Shown piece after piece: positions 50,332 to 59,252 of a stretch of DNA of 64,000 nucleotides. The stretch lies in the NCBI RefSeq assembly GCF_001650725.1, contig NZ_LXVX01000003.1, positions 1-64,000 on the forward strand, in the 5' to 3' direction. Position numbers and translations under genes: made by a program. Origin of the DNA: Sphingobium sp. TCM1. Lineage in GTDB: Bacteria > Pseudomonadota > Alphaproteobacteria > Sphingomonadales > Sphingomonadaceae. The notes under the pieces were generated by a model that did not search any database, was not told where the DNA came from, and worked only from the letters and a program-made list of their open reading frames with translations. Positions within the stretch are counted from its first letter, which is position 1. The number at the start of each line of letters is the position of its first letter.

Positions 50332-50667
50332 CTACTGCTGCGGCTCTCCTGTTTCCCAATGCAGGAACAGCATGCCCGGCTCCGCCAATGCTTCGCGCAA
50401 TTCGGCCAACGGAGCTACCAAAGGAAAATGATCGTGCGCGACCGCACAGAATTCGGTCCATTGACCCTCGTCATCGATCTCGATGAACATCCGGTCCTGT
50501 CGAAAGCCTATGCCGACGGTTACCCGGCCCGGCTCATCGTCCGGAGAGCGCACAGCGACGATAGTCGATATATTGGCCCATTTCTCGAACCAGCTCGCAC
50601 TTCGATCGCCGACTTCCACGCCTGCATCGCTGATGGCCTTGATGAGAATGGGGCCATAGTCGCGCAT
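50332..50667 (-). CDS. hypothetical protein, 111 aa
   Basis: Starts at ATG 50667 with AGAGGG upstream; the longer frame to 50841 has poor N-terminal composition. Content looks protein-like: MRDYGPILIKAISDAGVEVGDRS, a central beta region with RVTVGIGFRQDRMFIEIDDEG, and an aromatic end WETGEPQQ. No signal peptide or known motif. It precedes no obvious partner; the convergent ParB-like gene ends 197 bases away, a gap in which nothing else was seen. Confidence 0.6.
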   Translation of the reverse strand: MRDYGPILIKAISDAGVEVGDRSASWFEKWANISTIVAVRSPDDEPGRVTVGIGFRQDRMFIEIDDEGQWTEFCAVAHDHFPLVAPLAELREALAEPGMLFLHWETGEPQQ

Positions 50668-50821
50668 TATGATCCCTCTCATCGCCTCCTGCCAATTTCC
50701 CAGGGAGAGTATCTCAATCCTGATGCCGACCGAAATCAAATGCTTCGCGTCGATGGCTCTGATCCCGACGCCGGCACATGAGCGGTCCGGATATTGGGGC
50801 GAGGAGTGAGCGGGAGAGCGA

Positions 50822-51202
50822 TCAGTGCCCGGCCGTCGCACCTATTCCCTTGCCGCGTCGGCGCCGCAGCTTCGGCAGGTCACCATCGGCTAGATCGGAA
50901 TAATTGGCGAGGGTCACCGGAGGGCGGTCGGGAAACTCGGCAACGAGCTTCAGATTGCCCCCCATCGCGGCAACATAGCTTCTGAGCGTCGACAGCAGGA
51001 GATCCGTTCGCCTCTCAAGCCGTGAGACATTCTCCTGCTCCATGCCGAGCATCTCCGCCATCCGGTCCTGGGTCAGCTTCCTTGCCTGCCGCAGATCACG
51101 CAGCGTCATTTCCTCCGCGATCAATTCGGCGGCACGTGCGTCGATCGTCTCGCGCTGTGCGGGCGTGAATGTGGCACGAAATTCTTCAAGCGTCTTTGTC
51201 AT
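50822..51202 (-). CDS. higA: HigA-type XRE antitoxin
   Basis: 126 residues. The helix-turn-helix is LRDLRQARKLTQDRMAEMLGMEQENVSRLERR, followed by LLSTLRSYVAAMGGNLKLVAEFPDRPPV, typical of HigA partners of Gp49-type toxins. The ATG overlaps the toxin stop (ATGA at 51199-51202), so the toxin is first and the antitoxin second, the usual hig order. Confidence 0.9.
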   Translation of the reverse strand: MTKTLEEFRATFTPAQRETIDARAAELIAEEMTLRDLRQARKLTQDRMAEMLGMEQENVSRLERRTDLLLSTLRSYVAAMGGNLKLVAEFPDRPPVTLANYSDLADGDLPKLRRRRGKGIGATAGH

Positions 51203-51567
51203 GGTCGGCCTCCTTTCCGATCGGCCAGGCTACTCAAATGATCATCGAAGCGCTCGTCGGCCGTGGCGATCAGCGTCTTGTAAAAGCGCTTCTCGTTGAC
51301 ACCCGACTTGTCCCCCGCGACGAGCAGTATGGCGGTCCGTTCCGGATCGAACGCAAACGCCAGCCGCCACACGCCATCGGCTGCTTTGAATCGAAGTTCC
51401 TTCATATTGGCGTACTTCGAACCATTGAGCGTATCGCAGTGCGGACGTTTCAGGCTGGGGCCGAATTCCGCCAGCAAAGCCGCAAGCGCCGCGATCTCGG
51501 TGCGCACCTGGTCGGCAAACTCCGCCGTTTCGGCAAAGAATCTGTCCTCGAACGCGACGCTCCACAT
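51199..51567 (-). CDS. higB: HigB / phage Gp49-like RelE-superfamily toxin
   Basis: 122 residues from ATG 51567 (GGAAG just upstream); the longer frame to 51867 is rejected because it would overlap the divergent methylase-helicase gene. The Gp49 pattern is visible: GPSLKRPHCDTLNGSKYANMKELRFKAADGVWRLAFAFDPERTAILLVAGDKSG and KRFYKTLI. Such toxins cleave ribosome-bound mRNA. A TTGACA at 51587-51592 on this strand lies upstream with ACAAC/GTTGT inverted arms. Confidence 0.9.
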   Translation of the reverse strand: MWSVAFEDRFFAETAEFADQVRTEIAALAALLAEFGPSLKRPHCDTLNGSKYANMKELRFKAADGVWRLAFAFDPERTAILLVAGDKSGVNEKRFYKTLIATADERFDDHLSSLADRKGGRP

Positions 51568-51619
51568 GTCTTCCGATACAACCCACCCAATAATGTTGTC
51601 AAGTGCATATGATCTTGAT

Positions 51620-51631
51620 GACATATATGTC
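51620..51631. promoter_or_regulatory. 12-bp palindrome between higBA and the methylase-helicase gene
   Basis: GACATATATGTC is a perfect palindrome in the 219-base divergent region, 53 bases before the higB ATG. Together with the ACAAC/GTTGT inverted repeat at about 51577-51593, which flanks the higBA promoter, it is a candidate operator for HigA or for the divergent gene. Confidence 0.55.
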
Positions 51632-51786
51632 CATGCGTTGGTCGGCATTTCGACAAAAATGTTGGTGCTGGGAGACGGTCGGACGAGGATTGATGGAATC
51701 CGATCGCGCAAATCGATGCACCCCAACCCAAGGAAGGAGAGCGGGAAGGGAACAGGAGGATTGTCCTGTTGTCCCAAGAGGTGCGC

Positions 51787-54700
51787 ATGAACTTGCCCCA
51801 GCTCGCCCTGTCGCAGACCCGAGACAGCGCTGCATGCCTGTCCGACGTCGCCCGGACTGTTTGCCAACGCCTGCGCAACGGCGCTCCCGTCAGTCGCCAG
51901 GGCCTCAAGCGATTGATGACCGAGGCTTTCGGCGACGACGATGCCGGCGGCCTATGGTCGATGCGCGACGCCTATGACGCATTGGAAACCGCCCAGGTCC
52001 TGCTTCTCGCCGATCCGCAAAACCCGCTCCTGGGCGGCACGCCGACCGATATTTTCGAACGCCTGCGGCAGTTCGAGCGCGGTTTGCCGACCCAGACCTA
52101 CCGTTCGGAAAAGCAGGTCGATCTCCAGCAGTTCAGCACGCCGATCACCCTGGCCTGGCTCGTGGCCATGGCGGCGCGCTGCGGACCGGACGATATGCTG
52201 CTTGAACCCTCGGCCGGCACCGGCATGCTGGCGGTCCACGGCCTGCGGGCGGGCGCGCATCTGCTTCTCAACGAACATGATCCGGCGCGTGCCGACCTCC
52301 TGTCCCACAATCTCGGCCAGATTGTCACCCGCCATGATGGCGAACATATCCATGATCTGCTGATCAACGAGCGGCAGCCGACGCTGGCGCTGATCAACCC
52401 GCCCTTCAGCCGCAGCAACGGACGAGGGATCGACCGCCATGCCGGCGCGCGCCATCTGCGCGCGGCTCTGGCTTGTCTCGCGCCGGGCGGGCGATGCGTC
52501 GCCATCATGCCGACCAGCTTCTCACCCGAGGGCTCGGCAGCGCTTGGCTATAATGCCGTCGCCGAGCTTGTGCCGCCCCACGTCGAACTTACCGTTTCGG
52601 GCAGTCCCTATGCCAAACATGGCACGGGGATCGATGTAAGGTTGCTGGTCTTCGACAAGGGATGGACCGGCACGCCCGAGCGCCACTTCGCCAGTAACAT
52701 CGACGCGGCGCTGCGCCTCGTGCTTGCCATGCCCGATCGACTCGATCCCGTGCCGCCGCCGCCGCTTGCGCCGCCGCCGGCCGCCGCTGCACCCCGTTCA
52801 CTTATCCCCGCCGCCCCATCGCCCGCCATGCTCTTCGCGCGCATGAACGGCCAAAGGCTTGCGCCACCCTCGCGGATCGCCGCCACGGCAGATGAGGCGC
52901 GACCGATCAGCTATGCCGCACACCAGACGCCGCTTGCGCCTGGCGAGACCGTGGGCATTTATTCCGCATGGCGCCTCGCGCGCATCGCCATCGAAAATGC
53001 TTCCCGGCATCCCGATGACCTGGTTGAATCCATCGCCATGGCTTCGGTGTCGCTGCCGGTACCGCGCTACCAGCCAATACTCCAGGACCGGGCGACCAGG
53101 GCCCTGTCGGAGGCGCAACTTGAAACCATCATCTATGCGGGCGGAGCGCATGAGCGCGATCTGACCGGTCGTTTCTCGGCCAATCTGGCGGGCGATCGAC
53201 TGATCGAGGACAGCGATGGCCAACTCTATCGCACCGGCTTCTTCATCGCCGATGGCACCGGGGTCGGCAAGGGCCGCGAGGCGGCCGGTATCATTCTCGA
53301 CCAGTGGAACCGCGGCAATCGCCGCGCGATCTGGATTTCCATGGCGGCCCTCATCGAGGACGCACGGCGCGACTGGACCGCATTGGGCGGTCTCGCCATC
53401 GATATCCAGCCGATCGCCAATTTCCCTTTAGGCAAGCCGATCGCGATGGAAAGCGGGATCGTCTTCCTGACCTATGCCGCCCTGCGCTCCGCACGCCATG
53501 ACGCCGCATCGCGCCTGCAGCAATTGCTGGACTGGACCGGCGAGGACTTTGGCGGCGTGATCGTCTTCGACGAATCCCATGCCATGGCCCATGCCGGCGG
53601 AACGGAGACGGATTTCGGGAAGGCGCATGGGTCGGAACAGGGTCTGGCGGGCGTTCGGTTGCAAAATGCCCTGCCACGAGCCCGCATTCTCTACATGTCC
53701 GCCACCGGCGCGGCCAGGCCCGAGAACCTCTCCTATGCCGTTCGCCTTGGCCTGTGGGGCCCCGGCACGGCCTTTCCCACGCGCGACATGTTCATGAAGG
53801 CGATGGAGGAGGGGGGCATTGCGGCGCTTGAGGTCGTTTGCCGGGATCTCAAGGCAATGGGCCTCTATACCGCCCGGGCCCTGAGCTTCGCAGGCGTCGA
53901 ATATGAACCGCTCGAACATGTGCTGACACCCGAACAGGTCGCGATCTACGACGCCTATGCGGACAGCTGGGCGATCATCCACCGCGGACTTCGCGATGTA
54001 CTGGCCGAGATCGGTATCGTCGACCGGATATCGGGCAAGACGCAGAACGCGCGGGCGCGCGGATCGGCGCTAAGCGCCTTCGAATCGGCCAAGCTGAGAT
54101 TCTTTTCCAGCCTTCTTGTGAGCCTGAAAATTCCCTCGCTCATCAAGGCAATCGAACAGGAACTGGCGTCGGACAATGCCGTGCTGGTGCAACTCGCAAG
54201 CACGGGCGAGGCCATCATGGATCGCCGGCTCTCCGAACTCTCCCCGCAAGAACGGGCAATGATGGATGTCCAGGTTTCGCCCAAAGAGACTCTTATCGAC
54301 TATTTGAAGAATGCCTTTCCCATCCGCCAGATGCGGGTCTTTCGTGCGGACGATGGCGCCGTGCGTGCCGAACCGATGACCGATGCGGAGGGTAATCCGG
54401 TGCTGTGCAGGCAGGCGATCGCTGCTCGCGACGCAATGATCGAGGATCTGTGCGCGCTCCCCGCGATTCCCACCGCGCTGGACGCCCTGATCGCGCATTT
54501 TGGAACCGACCGCGTCGCCGAGATCACCGGACGCTCGCGGCGCATCGTGACCGACGTCACCGGAAAGCAGAAGATCGAGAGGCGGGGCGCCCGCGCCAAC
54601 GTCCTCGAAGTCCAGGCATTCCAGAATGGAAACAAGCCGATCGCCGCCTTTTCGCTTGCGGGCAGCACCGGCCGGTCCATGCATTCCGATCGGAACTGCC

Positions 54701-56067
54701 CGACCGCTCACCGCCGGCGCGCGCATTTTCTTCTCGAGCTGGGCTTCCGCATCCTCTCGGCCGTACAGGGCTTCGGGCGCAGTCATCGCACCAATCAGAT
54801 GACGGCGCCTGTCTATCGCCCGCTGACCACGGATTGCCGCGGCGAGCGCCGCTTCCTCAGCACCATCATCCGCGGTCTCGAAGCATTGGGCGCCTTGACG
54901 AGGGGGCAGCGCCAGACCGGATCGCAGAATCTCTTCGACCCGTCCGACAATCTGGAGTCGGGCTATGCGCGCGACGCGCTCACGCAATGGTTCCATCTCC
55001 TCTATGAGGGCAAGCTGCGCAGTGTTACCCTCGAGGCCTTTCAGGAGATGACGGGACTTGAACTGTGCGGCGAGGGCGGGGAACTGCTGGAACGCCTGCC
55101 TCCCATCCATCGCTGGCTCAACCGCATCCTGGCGCTGCGGATCGCCACCCAGAATAGTATATTCGAGGAGTTTCTGGGGCTGGTCGAGGATCGCGTCGAA
55201 GCGGCGCGCACGGCGGGCACGCTGGATCTGGGTATCGAGACCATCCGCGCTGACCGCATGGACCTGCTGTCCGATCAACTCTTGCGCACTGATCCCGTGA
55301 CCGGCGCCGAAACGCGGCTATTGCGCCTGGAACTGCACCGCCGGCCGCCGATCACCAGCTGGCCCATGCTTCAGCTCGAATGCAAGGATGCGGACGATAT
55401 CGCCTGGCTTCGCAATGCCCGCTCCGGTCGCGTGGCGCTGCGCGTGCCGACATGGCCGGGCCAGGACGAAGAGGGCAACTGGATCGAGCGATGCTATCTT
55501 ATTCGTCCCACCGGCCAGTCCCGCATGGAGGTAGCAGCTCTGGCGGCCAGCTACTGGAGCGAGATCGACCGCGACACATTCCAGCTCCTCTGGGAGCAGG
55601 AGGCCGCCGAAGCCGGCAGGAATCTTCTGGTCGAGAGGATTACCCTCGCGACCGGTCTCCTGTTGCCCGTCTGGAACAAGCTGCCCGAGGATGATGTGCG
55701 CGTGTGGCGGATCGACGATGGCGCCGGCACGTCGATCCTGGGACGTATCATCCATCCGGCCGCCATCGAACGGATCGAAAGGGAATTCGGACTCGATGGC
55801 GGCATTGCCCTTGGTCCTGAAGAAATCATCGCCGGCGCGCGTGCGGGCAGCGGCGTTCCGATCCCCGGACTTGGGCCCGCAAGGCTTGTGCGCGTTCATG
55901 TCAACGACAGTCCCCGTTTCGAGATCCGCGACTATCGCCCGGAAGACCGCAACTGGCTGAAGGCAAGCGGCGCCTTCAGCGAGGTGGTGCAATTCAAGAC
56001 AAGATTGTTCCTGTCGCCGGAACGCGCACAAGATATACTTGCCAGGATCATCGCCGAGCGCCGCTGA
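51787..56067 (+). CDS. strawberry-notch-family helicase fused to an N-terminal adenine methyltransferase domain
   Basis: 1426 residues from ATG 51787 (AAGAGG five bases upstream); a TTG at 51769 behind AGGAGGA is an alternative. Residues ~110-300 are a Rossmann methyltransferase with motif I LEPSAGTGMLAVHGL and motif IV LINPPFS. A Pro/Ala-rich linker (about 320-345) leads to a superfamily 2 helicase: Walker A IADGTGVGKGREAAG near 490, DESH box VIVFDESHAM near 590, and the strawberry-notch C-terminal helicase domain (SVQGFGRSHRTNQ near 1000). Long plasmid proteins of this type are common in sphingomonads and phages; the role, possibly anti-restriction or DNA processing during transfer, is unproven. 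Confidence 0.9.
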   Translation: MNLPQLALSQTRDSAACLSDVARTVCQRLRNGAPVSRQGLKRLMTEAFGDDDAGGLWSMRDAYDALETAQVLLLADPQNPLLGGTPTDIFERLRQFERGLPTQTYRSEKQVDLQQFSTPITLAWLVAMAARCGPDDMLLEPSAGTGMLAVHGLRAGAHLLLNEHDPARADLLSHNLGQIVTRHDGEHIHDLLINERQPTLALINPPFSRSNGRGIDRHAGARHLRAALACLAPGGRCVAIMPTSFSPEGSAALGYNAVAELVPPHVELTVSGSPYAKHGTGIDVRLLVFDKGWTGTPERHFASNIDAALRLVLAMPDRLDPVPPPPLAPPPAAAAPRSLIPAAPSPAMLFARMNGQRLAPPSRIAATADEARPISYAAHQTPLAPGETVGIYSAWRLARIAIENASRHPDDLVESIAMASVSLPVPRYQPILQDRATRALSEAQLETIIYAGGAHERDLTGRFSANLAGDRLIEDSDGQLYRTGFFIADGTGVGKGREAAGIILDQWNRGNRRAIWISMAALIEDARRDWTALGGLAIDIQPIANFPLGKPIAMESGIVFLTYAALRSARHDAASRLQQLLDWTGEDFGGVIVFDESHAMAHAGGTETDFGKAHGSEQGLAGVRLQNALPRARILYMSATGAARPENLSYAVRLGLWGPGTAFPTRDMFMKAMEEGGIAALEVVCRDLKAMGLYTARALSFAGVEYEPLEHVLTPEQVAIYDAYADSWAIIHRGLRDVLAEIGIVDRISGKTQNARARGSALSAFESAKLRFFSSLLVSLKIPSLIKAIEQELASDNAVLVQLASTGEAIMDRRLSELSPQERAMMDVQVSPKETLIDYLKNAFPIRQMRVFRADDGAVRAEPMTDAEGNPVLCRQAIAARDAMIEDLCALPAIPTALDALIAHFGTDRVAEITGRSRRIVTDVTGKQKIERRGARANVLEVQAFQNGNKPIAAFSLAGSTGRSMHSDRNCPTAHRRRAHFLLELGFRILSAVQGFGRSHRTNQMTAPVYRPLTTDCRGERRFLSTIIRGLEALGALTRGQRQTGSQNLFDPSDNLESGYARDALTQWFHLLYEGKLRSVTLEAFQEMTGLELCGEGGELLERLPPIHRWLNRILALRIATQNSIFEEFLGLVEDRVEAARTAGTLDLGIETIRADRMDLLSDQLLRTDPVTGAETRLLRLELHRRPPITSWPMLQLECKDADDIAWLRNARSGRVALRVPTWPGQDEEGNWIERCYLIRPTGQSRMEVAALAASYWSEIDRDTFQLLWEQEAAEAGRNLLVERITLATGLLLPVWNKLPEDDVRVWRIDDGAGTSILGRIIHPAAIERIEREFGLDGGIALGPEEIIAGARAGSGVPIPGLGPARLVRVHVNDSPRFEIRDYRPEDRNWLKASGAFSEVVQFKTRLFLSPERAQDILARIIAERR

Positions 56068-56143
56068 TCCCGGCTTCTCCCGGTCTGCGAAGCGGCAGTA
56101 GGCGAAGTGCGGCCTGTTTCCTCGCCGCTTCGCGAAAAGATCA

Positions 56144-57049
56144 TCATTCCGCCGGTGCCGGTGCCGGCGCCGGCGCCTTCGACGCAGCGCCATCCTGTTT
56201 GACTACTGCAACACGACGCCGGGGCGCTTTCGGCTTCGTGGATGGAGCGGCCTCCACGGCTGCGGCTTTCGCGACGGCCTTCTTCCTGGCTACCGGTTTT
56301 GCAGCTTCCGCCGCTGCCGGTGCGGTCGGAGCTTCCTCCACAGGGGCTGGCGGCGGGGACTTCGTCTTCGCCGGCGCCTTCTTCAACGTAGCCTTCTTCA
56401 CCGACGGCTTCTTCGCGGGAGATTTCTTTACGGCGTCTTTCCTGGCCACAGGCTTTGCCTTCGCAGTGGCCGCTTCGACCTGCACGGGCGCGGCTGCCGG
56501 CTCCGGCGTCGGTTCGGGTGCAGCGGTCCCGGCCTCACCGCCCAGCTCGACAGGAGCAGTCCGGGCACGGACGCGCCGGGATTTTTTCTCAGGGACAGGC
56601 GCCGCTTCGGTCGCCGACTTAGCGCCAACACGCCTTCCAAGACCGATCTGTGCAGCGACGGCGCGTCGATGCTCCGAATAGGCCGGCGCGATCATCGGAT
56701 AATCCTTGGGAAGATTATAGCGTTCGCGATATTCCGCCGGGGTCAGTCCGTTTGTCGCCAGGTGCCGCTTCAGCGTCTTGTACGGCTTGCCGTCGAGCAT
56801 GCTGATGATGTGCTCACGCGAACCCAGGCTTTTGCGGATCGACACAGCCGGAACATATTCGGGCGCCGCTGGTGTCTCAACCGTGGCTTTCCGTTCCAGG
56901 GCGTCACGGGTCGCTTCGATGATCCCGGCAATATCGCCCGCCGGCACCTGATTGTTCGCGAAATAGGCGCTCAATAACTGCACCGTCATGGCGGTGAAAT
57001 CGGGCTGCTCGGTGTCGGCCACGGTAAACTCCCTGAACTGGAAGGCCAT
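56144..57049 (-). CDS. mucR: MucR/Ros-family regulator with histone-H1-like C-terminal tail
   Basis: 301 residues. Residues 62-138 are the Ros/MucR domain (SREHIISMLDGKPYKTLKRHLATNGLTPAEYR, YNLPKDYPMIAPAYSEHRR). The usual zinc ligands Cys, Cys, His, His are Ser83, Asp86, His96 and Asn100, so zinc binding is lost, as in the zinc-less Ros homologues of rhizobia. Residues ~145-301 are a low-complexity Ala/Pro/Lys tail with KKSPAKKPSVKKATLKKAPAK, like the tail of histone H1. MucR is usually about 140-150 residues long. It probably combines sequence-specific and nucleoid-type DNA binding. The tail's last 12 residues are Pro/Ala only. Confidence 0.85.
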   Translation of the reverse strand: MAFQFREFTVADTEQPDFTAMTVQLLSAYFANNQVPAGDIAGIIEATRDALERKATVETPAAPEYVPAVSIRKSLGSREHIISMLDGKPYKTLKRHLATNGLTPAEYRERYNLPKDYPMIAPAYSEHRRAVAAQIGLGRRVGAKSATEAAPVPEKKSRRVRARTAPVELGGEAGTAAPEPTPEPAAAPVQVEAATAKAKPVARKDAVKKSPAKKPSVKKATLKKAPAKTKSPPPAPVEEAPTAPAAAEAAKPVARKKAVAKAAAVEAAPSTKPKAPRRRVAVVKQDGAASKAPAPAPAPAE

Positions 57050-57216
57050 GAATGGCGGTGATTGTGGAGAACAAATTGGGGCAGACAGCTAAACGGGAAT
57101 GCGCCGCTCATGCAAGCGCCCTGTGCATCGCGCTCGCATGGGTCCGAAAACGGGAAGGGGAGGAAGAGGGAAAGATCAGGACCGATTGAAGGTCTTGTTT
57201 CCAGGAAAGGCGAACC

Positions 57217-57702
57217 ATGGCCGACCGCGTATCCGCCCACATCATGATCGGGGGCATGCTTGCCCGCTCCGGATATCCCGGGTTCATCCAGGCTATCGAG
57301 AAGGATAATCCCGCTATCGATTGGGATGGCACGCCGTTCAATCCCGCAGATTTACCCATCGATACGCCCCTTGCACTGATGGATCATGACGTCGCCAATG
57401 GTCGTTTCGAAGAGATCGAAGCTGTCTGTCGCCGCCATCGTCTTCACTATGTTCGCTGGTCCGGTGGCTATCCCGGCAGCTTTCCGTCTGTTCGGGTTCT
57501 CTACCTGGGCCATGGCGAACCAAAACAGGTTCTGACAACCGAAGAGGACGAACAAGTCTTCCCCATCGAGCGCATCAGGGAACTGGGAAGCATCGGGGCG
57601 ATCGAAGCGGACTATCGGCTTGCTCGCATGAACCCGCCCCCGCTGGTCCTGATCGACGACGATGCGGGCGATCCCGCTGTTTCGGAGACAGTCCTTGGCT
57701 GA
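57217..57702 (+). CDS. conserved-type hypothetical protein, 161 aa
   Basis: GGAAAGG lies upstream of the ATG. Reads as a soluble acidic protein (MADRVSAHIMIGGMLARSGYPGFIQAIEKDNPAIDWDG, RWSGGYPGSFPSVRVLYLGHGEPKQV). No motif is recognised. Its 3' end overlaps the next gene by eight bases, so the two are translationally coupled. First of a run of plasmid-backbone unknowns. Confidence 0.7.
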   Translation: MADRVSAHIMIGGMLARSGYPGFIQAIEKDNPAIDWDGTPFNPADLPIDTPLALMDHDVANGRFEEIEAVCRRHRLHYVRWSGGYPGSFPSVRVLYLGHGEPKQVLTTEEDEQVFPIERIRELGSIGAIEADYRLARMNPPPLVLIDDDAGDPAVSETVLG

Positions 57703-58357
57703 TCATCATGTCCAGGGATCCTTCGCTTTTACCTGCACGGCGGCCGAAAGCGCGCTGATCGAGGAGGCATGGCAGCATGCTGCCGACCTGCTGGGGGACT
57801 TCGCGCCCGGTGAACCGAGCGCAGCGTTTCTGGCCGCCTTCATGCCGACGGACCTCGCCAATCCGTTCAACGGCCTGCTCGCGATCTTCGATGATCCCGC
57901 CTTTCCCGATTTCGGCGCCGAAATCGACATCGAGGGCGGCGCAGACTGTGTCGTCTCGATCTATGGAACCACGGACTTCCAGCTAGGTCCGATCGCCGAA
58001 CTGATCCGCCATTGCTGCCAGGAGAGTTTGAAGGCCAGACCGATGGGTTTCGACTGGAGCTATAGCTGCTCCCGTCCCCGTCGCGACAGCTTCGGGGGAG
58101 GATGGTGCGCGATATTCGCCGACCATGTCGAGTTCGAGACCACGCAGGAGCAACTGGCGCGACGACTGGCCAATTCCGTTACCCCGCCAATGCCGGACAC
58201 GCCCGATCCATGGATCGACGACCCCGACCACCCGTCCGTCGACTGGGCAGCCGAGGTTCTGAATGGAGACACGCGTCTTGGCTATCTCGACTGGGCGCTC
58301 GCTCGCGCTGACGCAGGCGATAACGGCCACGCCCTGACTGTACCGCCGCCGGCCTGA
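57695..58357 (+). CDS. hypothetical protein, 220 aa, TTG start
   Basis: The start is assigned to TTG 57695, which has GGAG seven bases upstream and overlaps the previous gene's end; the ATG at 57662 lies well inside the previous gene. The protein is acidic, with LLAIFDDPAFPDFGAEIDIEGGADCVVSIYG and FGGGWCAIFADHVEFETT. No membrane segment or known domain. Function unknown. Confidence 0.65.
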   Translation: MADHHVQGSFAFTCTAAESALIEEAWQHAADLLGDFAPGEPSAAFLAAFMPTDLANPFNGLLAIFDDPAFPDFGAEIDIEGGADCVVSIYGTTDFQLGPIAELIRHCCQESLKARPMGFDWSYSCSRPRRDSFGGGWCAIFADHVEFETTQEQLARRLANSVTPPMPDTPDPWIDDPDHPSVDWAAEVLNGDTRLGYLDWALARADAGDNGHALTVPPPA

Positions 58358-58400
58358 CCGGCCCACCCAGCAAATTTTCTCGAAGCACAAGGACATGATC

Positions 58401-59105
58401 ATGACCGACGCCATCGCGCCGGGCGCACCCGCGCGCCTGTATAGCCAGACCGAACATGATGAACGCGGGAACTTCCACTATGAAGGGGACCTTTATCGTG
58501 CCGGCGAAGCGCTGCCGTCACTTGCCTCGCGGATCGAACGCCATCTGGCCGGGCATTTCGCCACAACCACCTTCGCGATCCGTACCGAGAAATTTGCCGG
58601 GGGGCGCAAGGTCATCGCGGAGATCCTCGATACCCCGAACGACCTGACTGGCCGCGACGCGCAGAACGCCTTCATCGTCGAGATACGCGATCAGATGGAA
58701 CGGTTCGGATTCACGAGGACGAATCCGCTGCAAGATTTCTGGTCATGCAGTTTCTATTGCGACGTGCGCATAGGCCAGGCCTATTGGGCGGCGTTGGCAA
58801 AGCGCGAGGGTAACCGCAATCCGGTCGATACGGTGATATCGTTGGCGGCGTTCAAGAAGCGGATCAAGGCCGGGGACAAGTTGAAACTGATCGACGCGCC
58901 GGCCGGTCATCGCCTGCTTGGCACGACCCGCGAGATCACGAAGGTGCGCTCGGGCGACCTGATCCTCGAAGGACGCTCCTATCTTAGCTTTCCGCGGGCA
59001 TCGGCCTTTGCCTGTGACGGCCGTCTGATCCGGATCGCCATCGGCTCGGAATATGGTCCGGATGATCATTTGCTGTACGAGTGGATTCGCCCACAGGCCG
59101 CCTGA
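58401..59105 (+). CDS. hypothetical protein, 234 aa
   Basis: ATG 58401 has AAGGA seven bases upstream; the ATG six bases earlier is too close to it. The chain contains FAGGRKVIAEILDTPNDLTGRDAQNAFIVEIRDQMERFGFTRTNPLQDFWSCSFYCDVRIGQAYWAALAK and a later basic domain (FKKRIKAGDKLKLIDAPAGHRLLGTTREITKVRSGDLIL). No known family. It belongs to the same run of backbone genes as its neighbours. Confidence 0.7.
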   Translation: MTDAIAPGAPARLYSQTEHDERGNFHYEGDLYRAGEALPSLASRIERHLAGHFATTTFAIRTEKFAGGRKVIAEILDTPNDLTGRDAQNAFIVEIRDQMERFGFTRTNPLQDFWSCSFYCDVRIGQAYWAALAKREGNRNPVDTVISLAAFKKRIKAGDKLKLIDAPAGHRLLGTTREITKVRSGDLILEGRSYLSFPRASAFACDGRLIRIAIGSEYGPDDHLLYEWIRPQAA

Positions 59106-59252
59106 GCAGGGCCCTATCATCCGCGCCTGCGCCTCGTACTCCGCGCGAAATCCCGGGCGCTCGCACAAAGCGCCTCGCAGAAGAACCCGCTGCAGTGGGG
59201 CTATCCGCCCACGCGGGCCCGAACCTGCCTCATCTCCGACCCGGAGGCTCCG

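Noticed and set aside
54070..55278. 402-codon minus-strand open frame
   Set aside because: Antisense to the strawberry-notch helicase; no domain seen.
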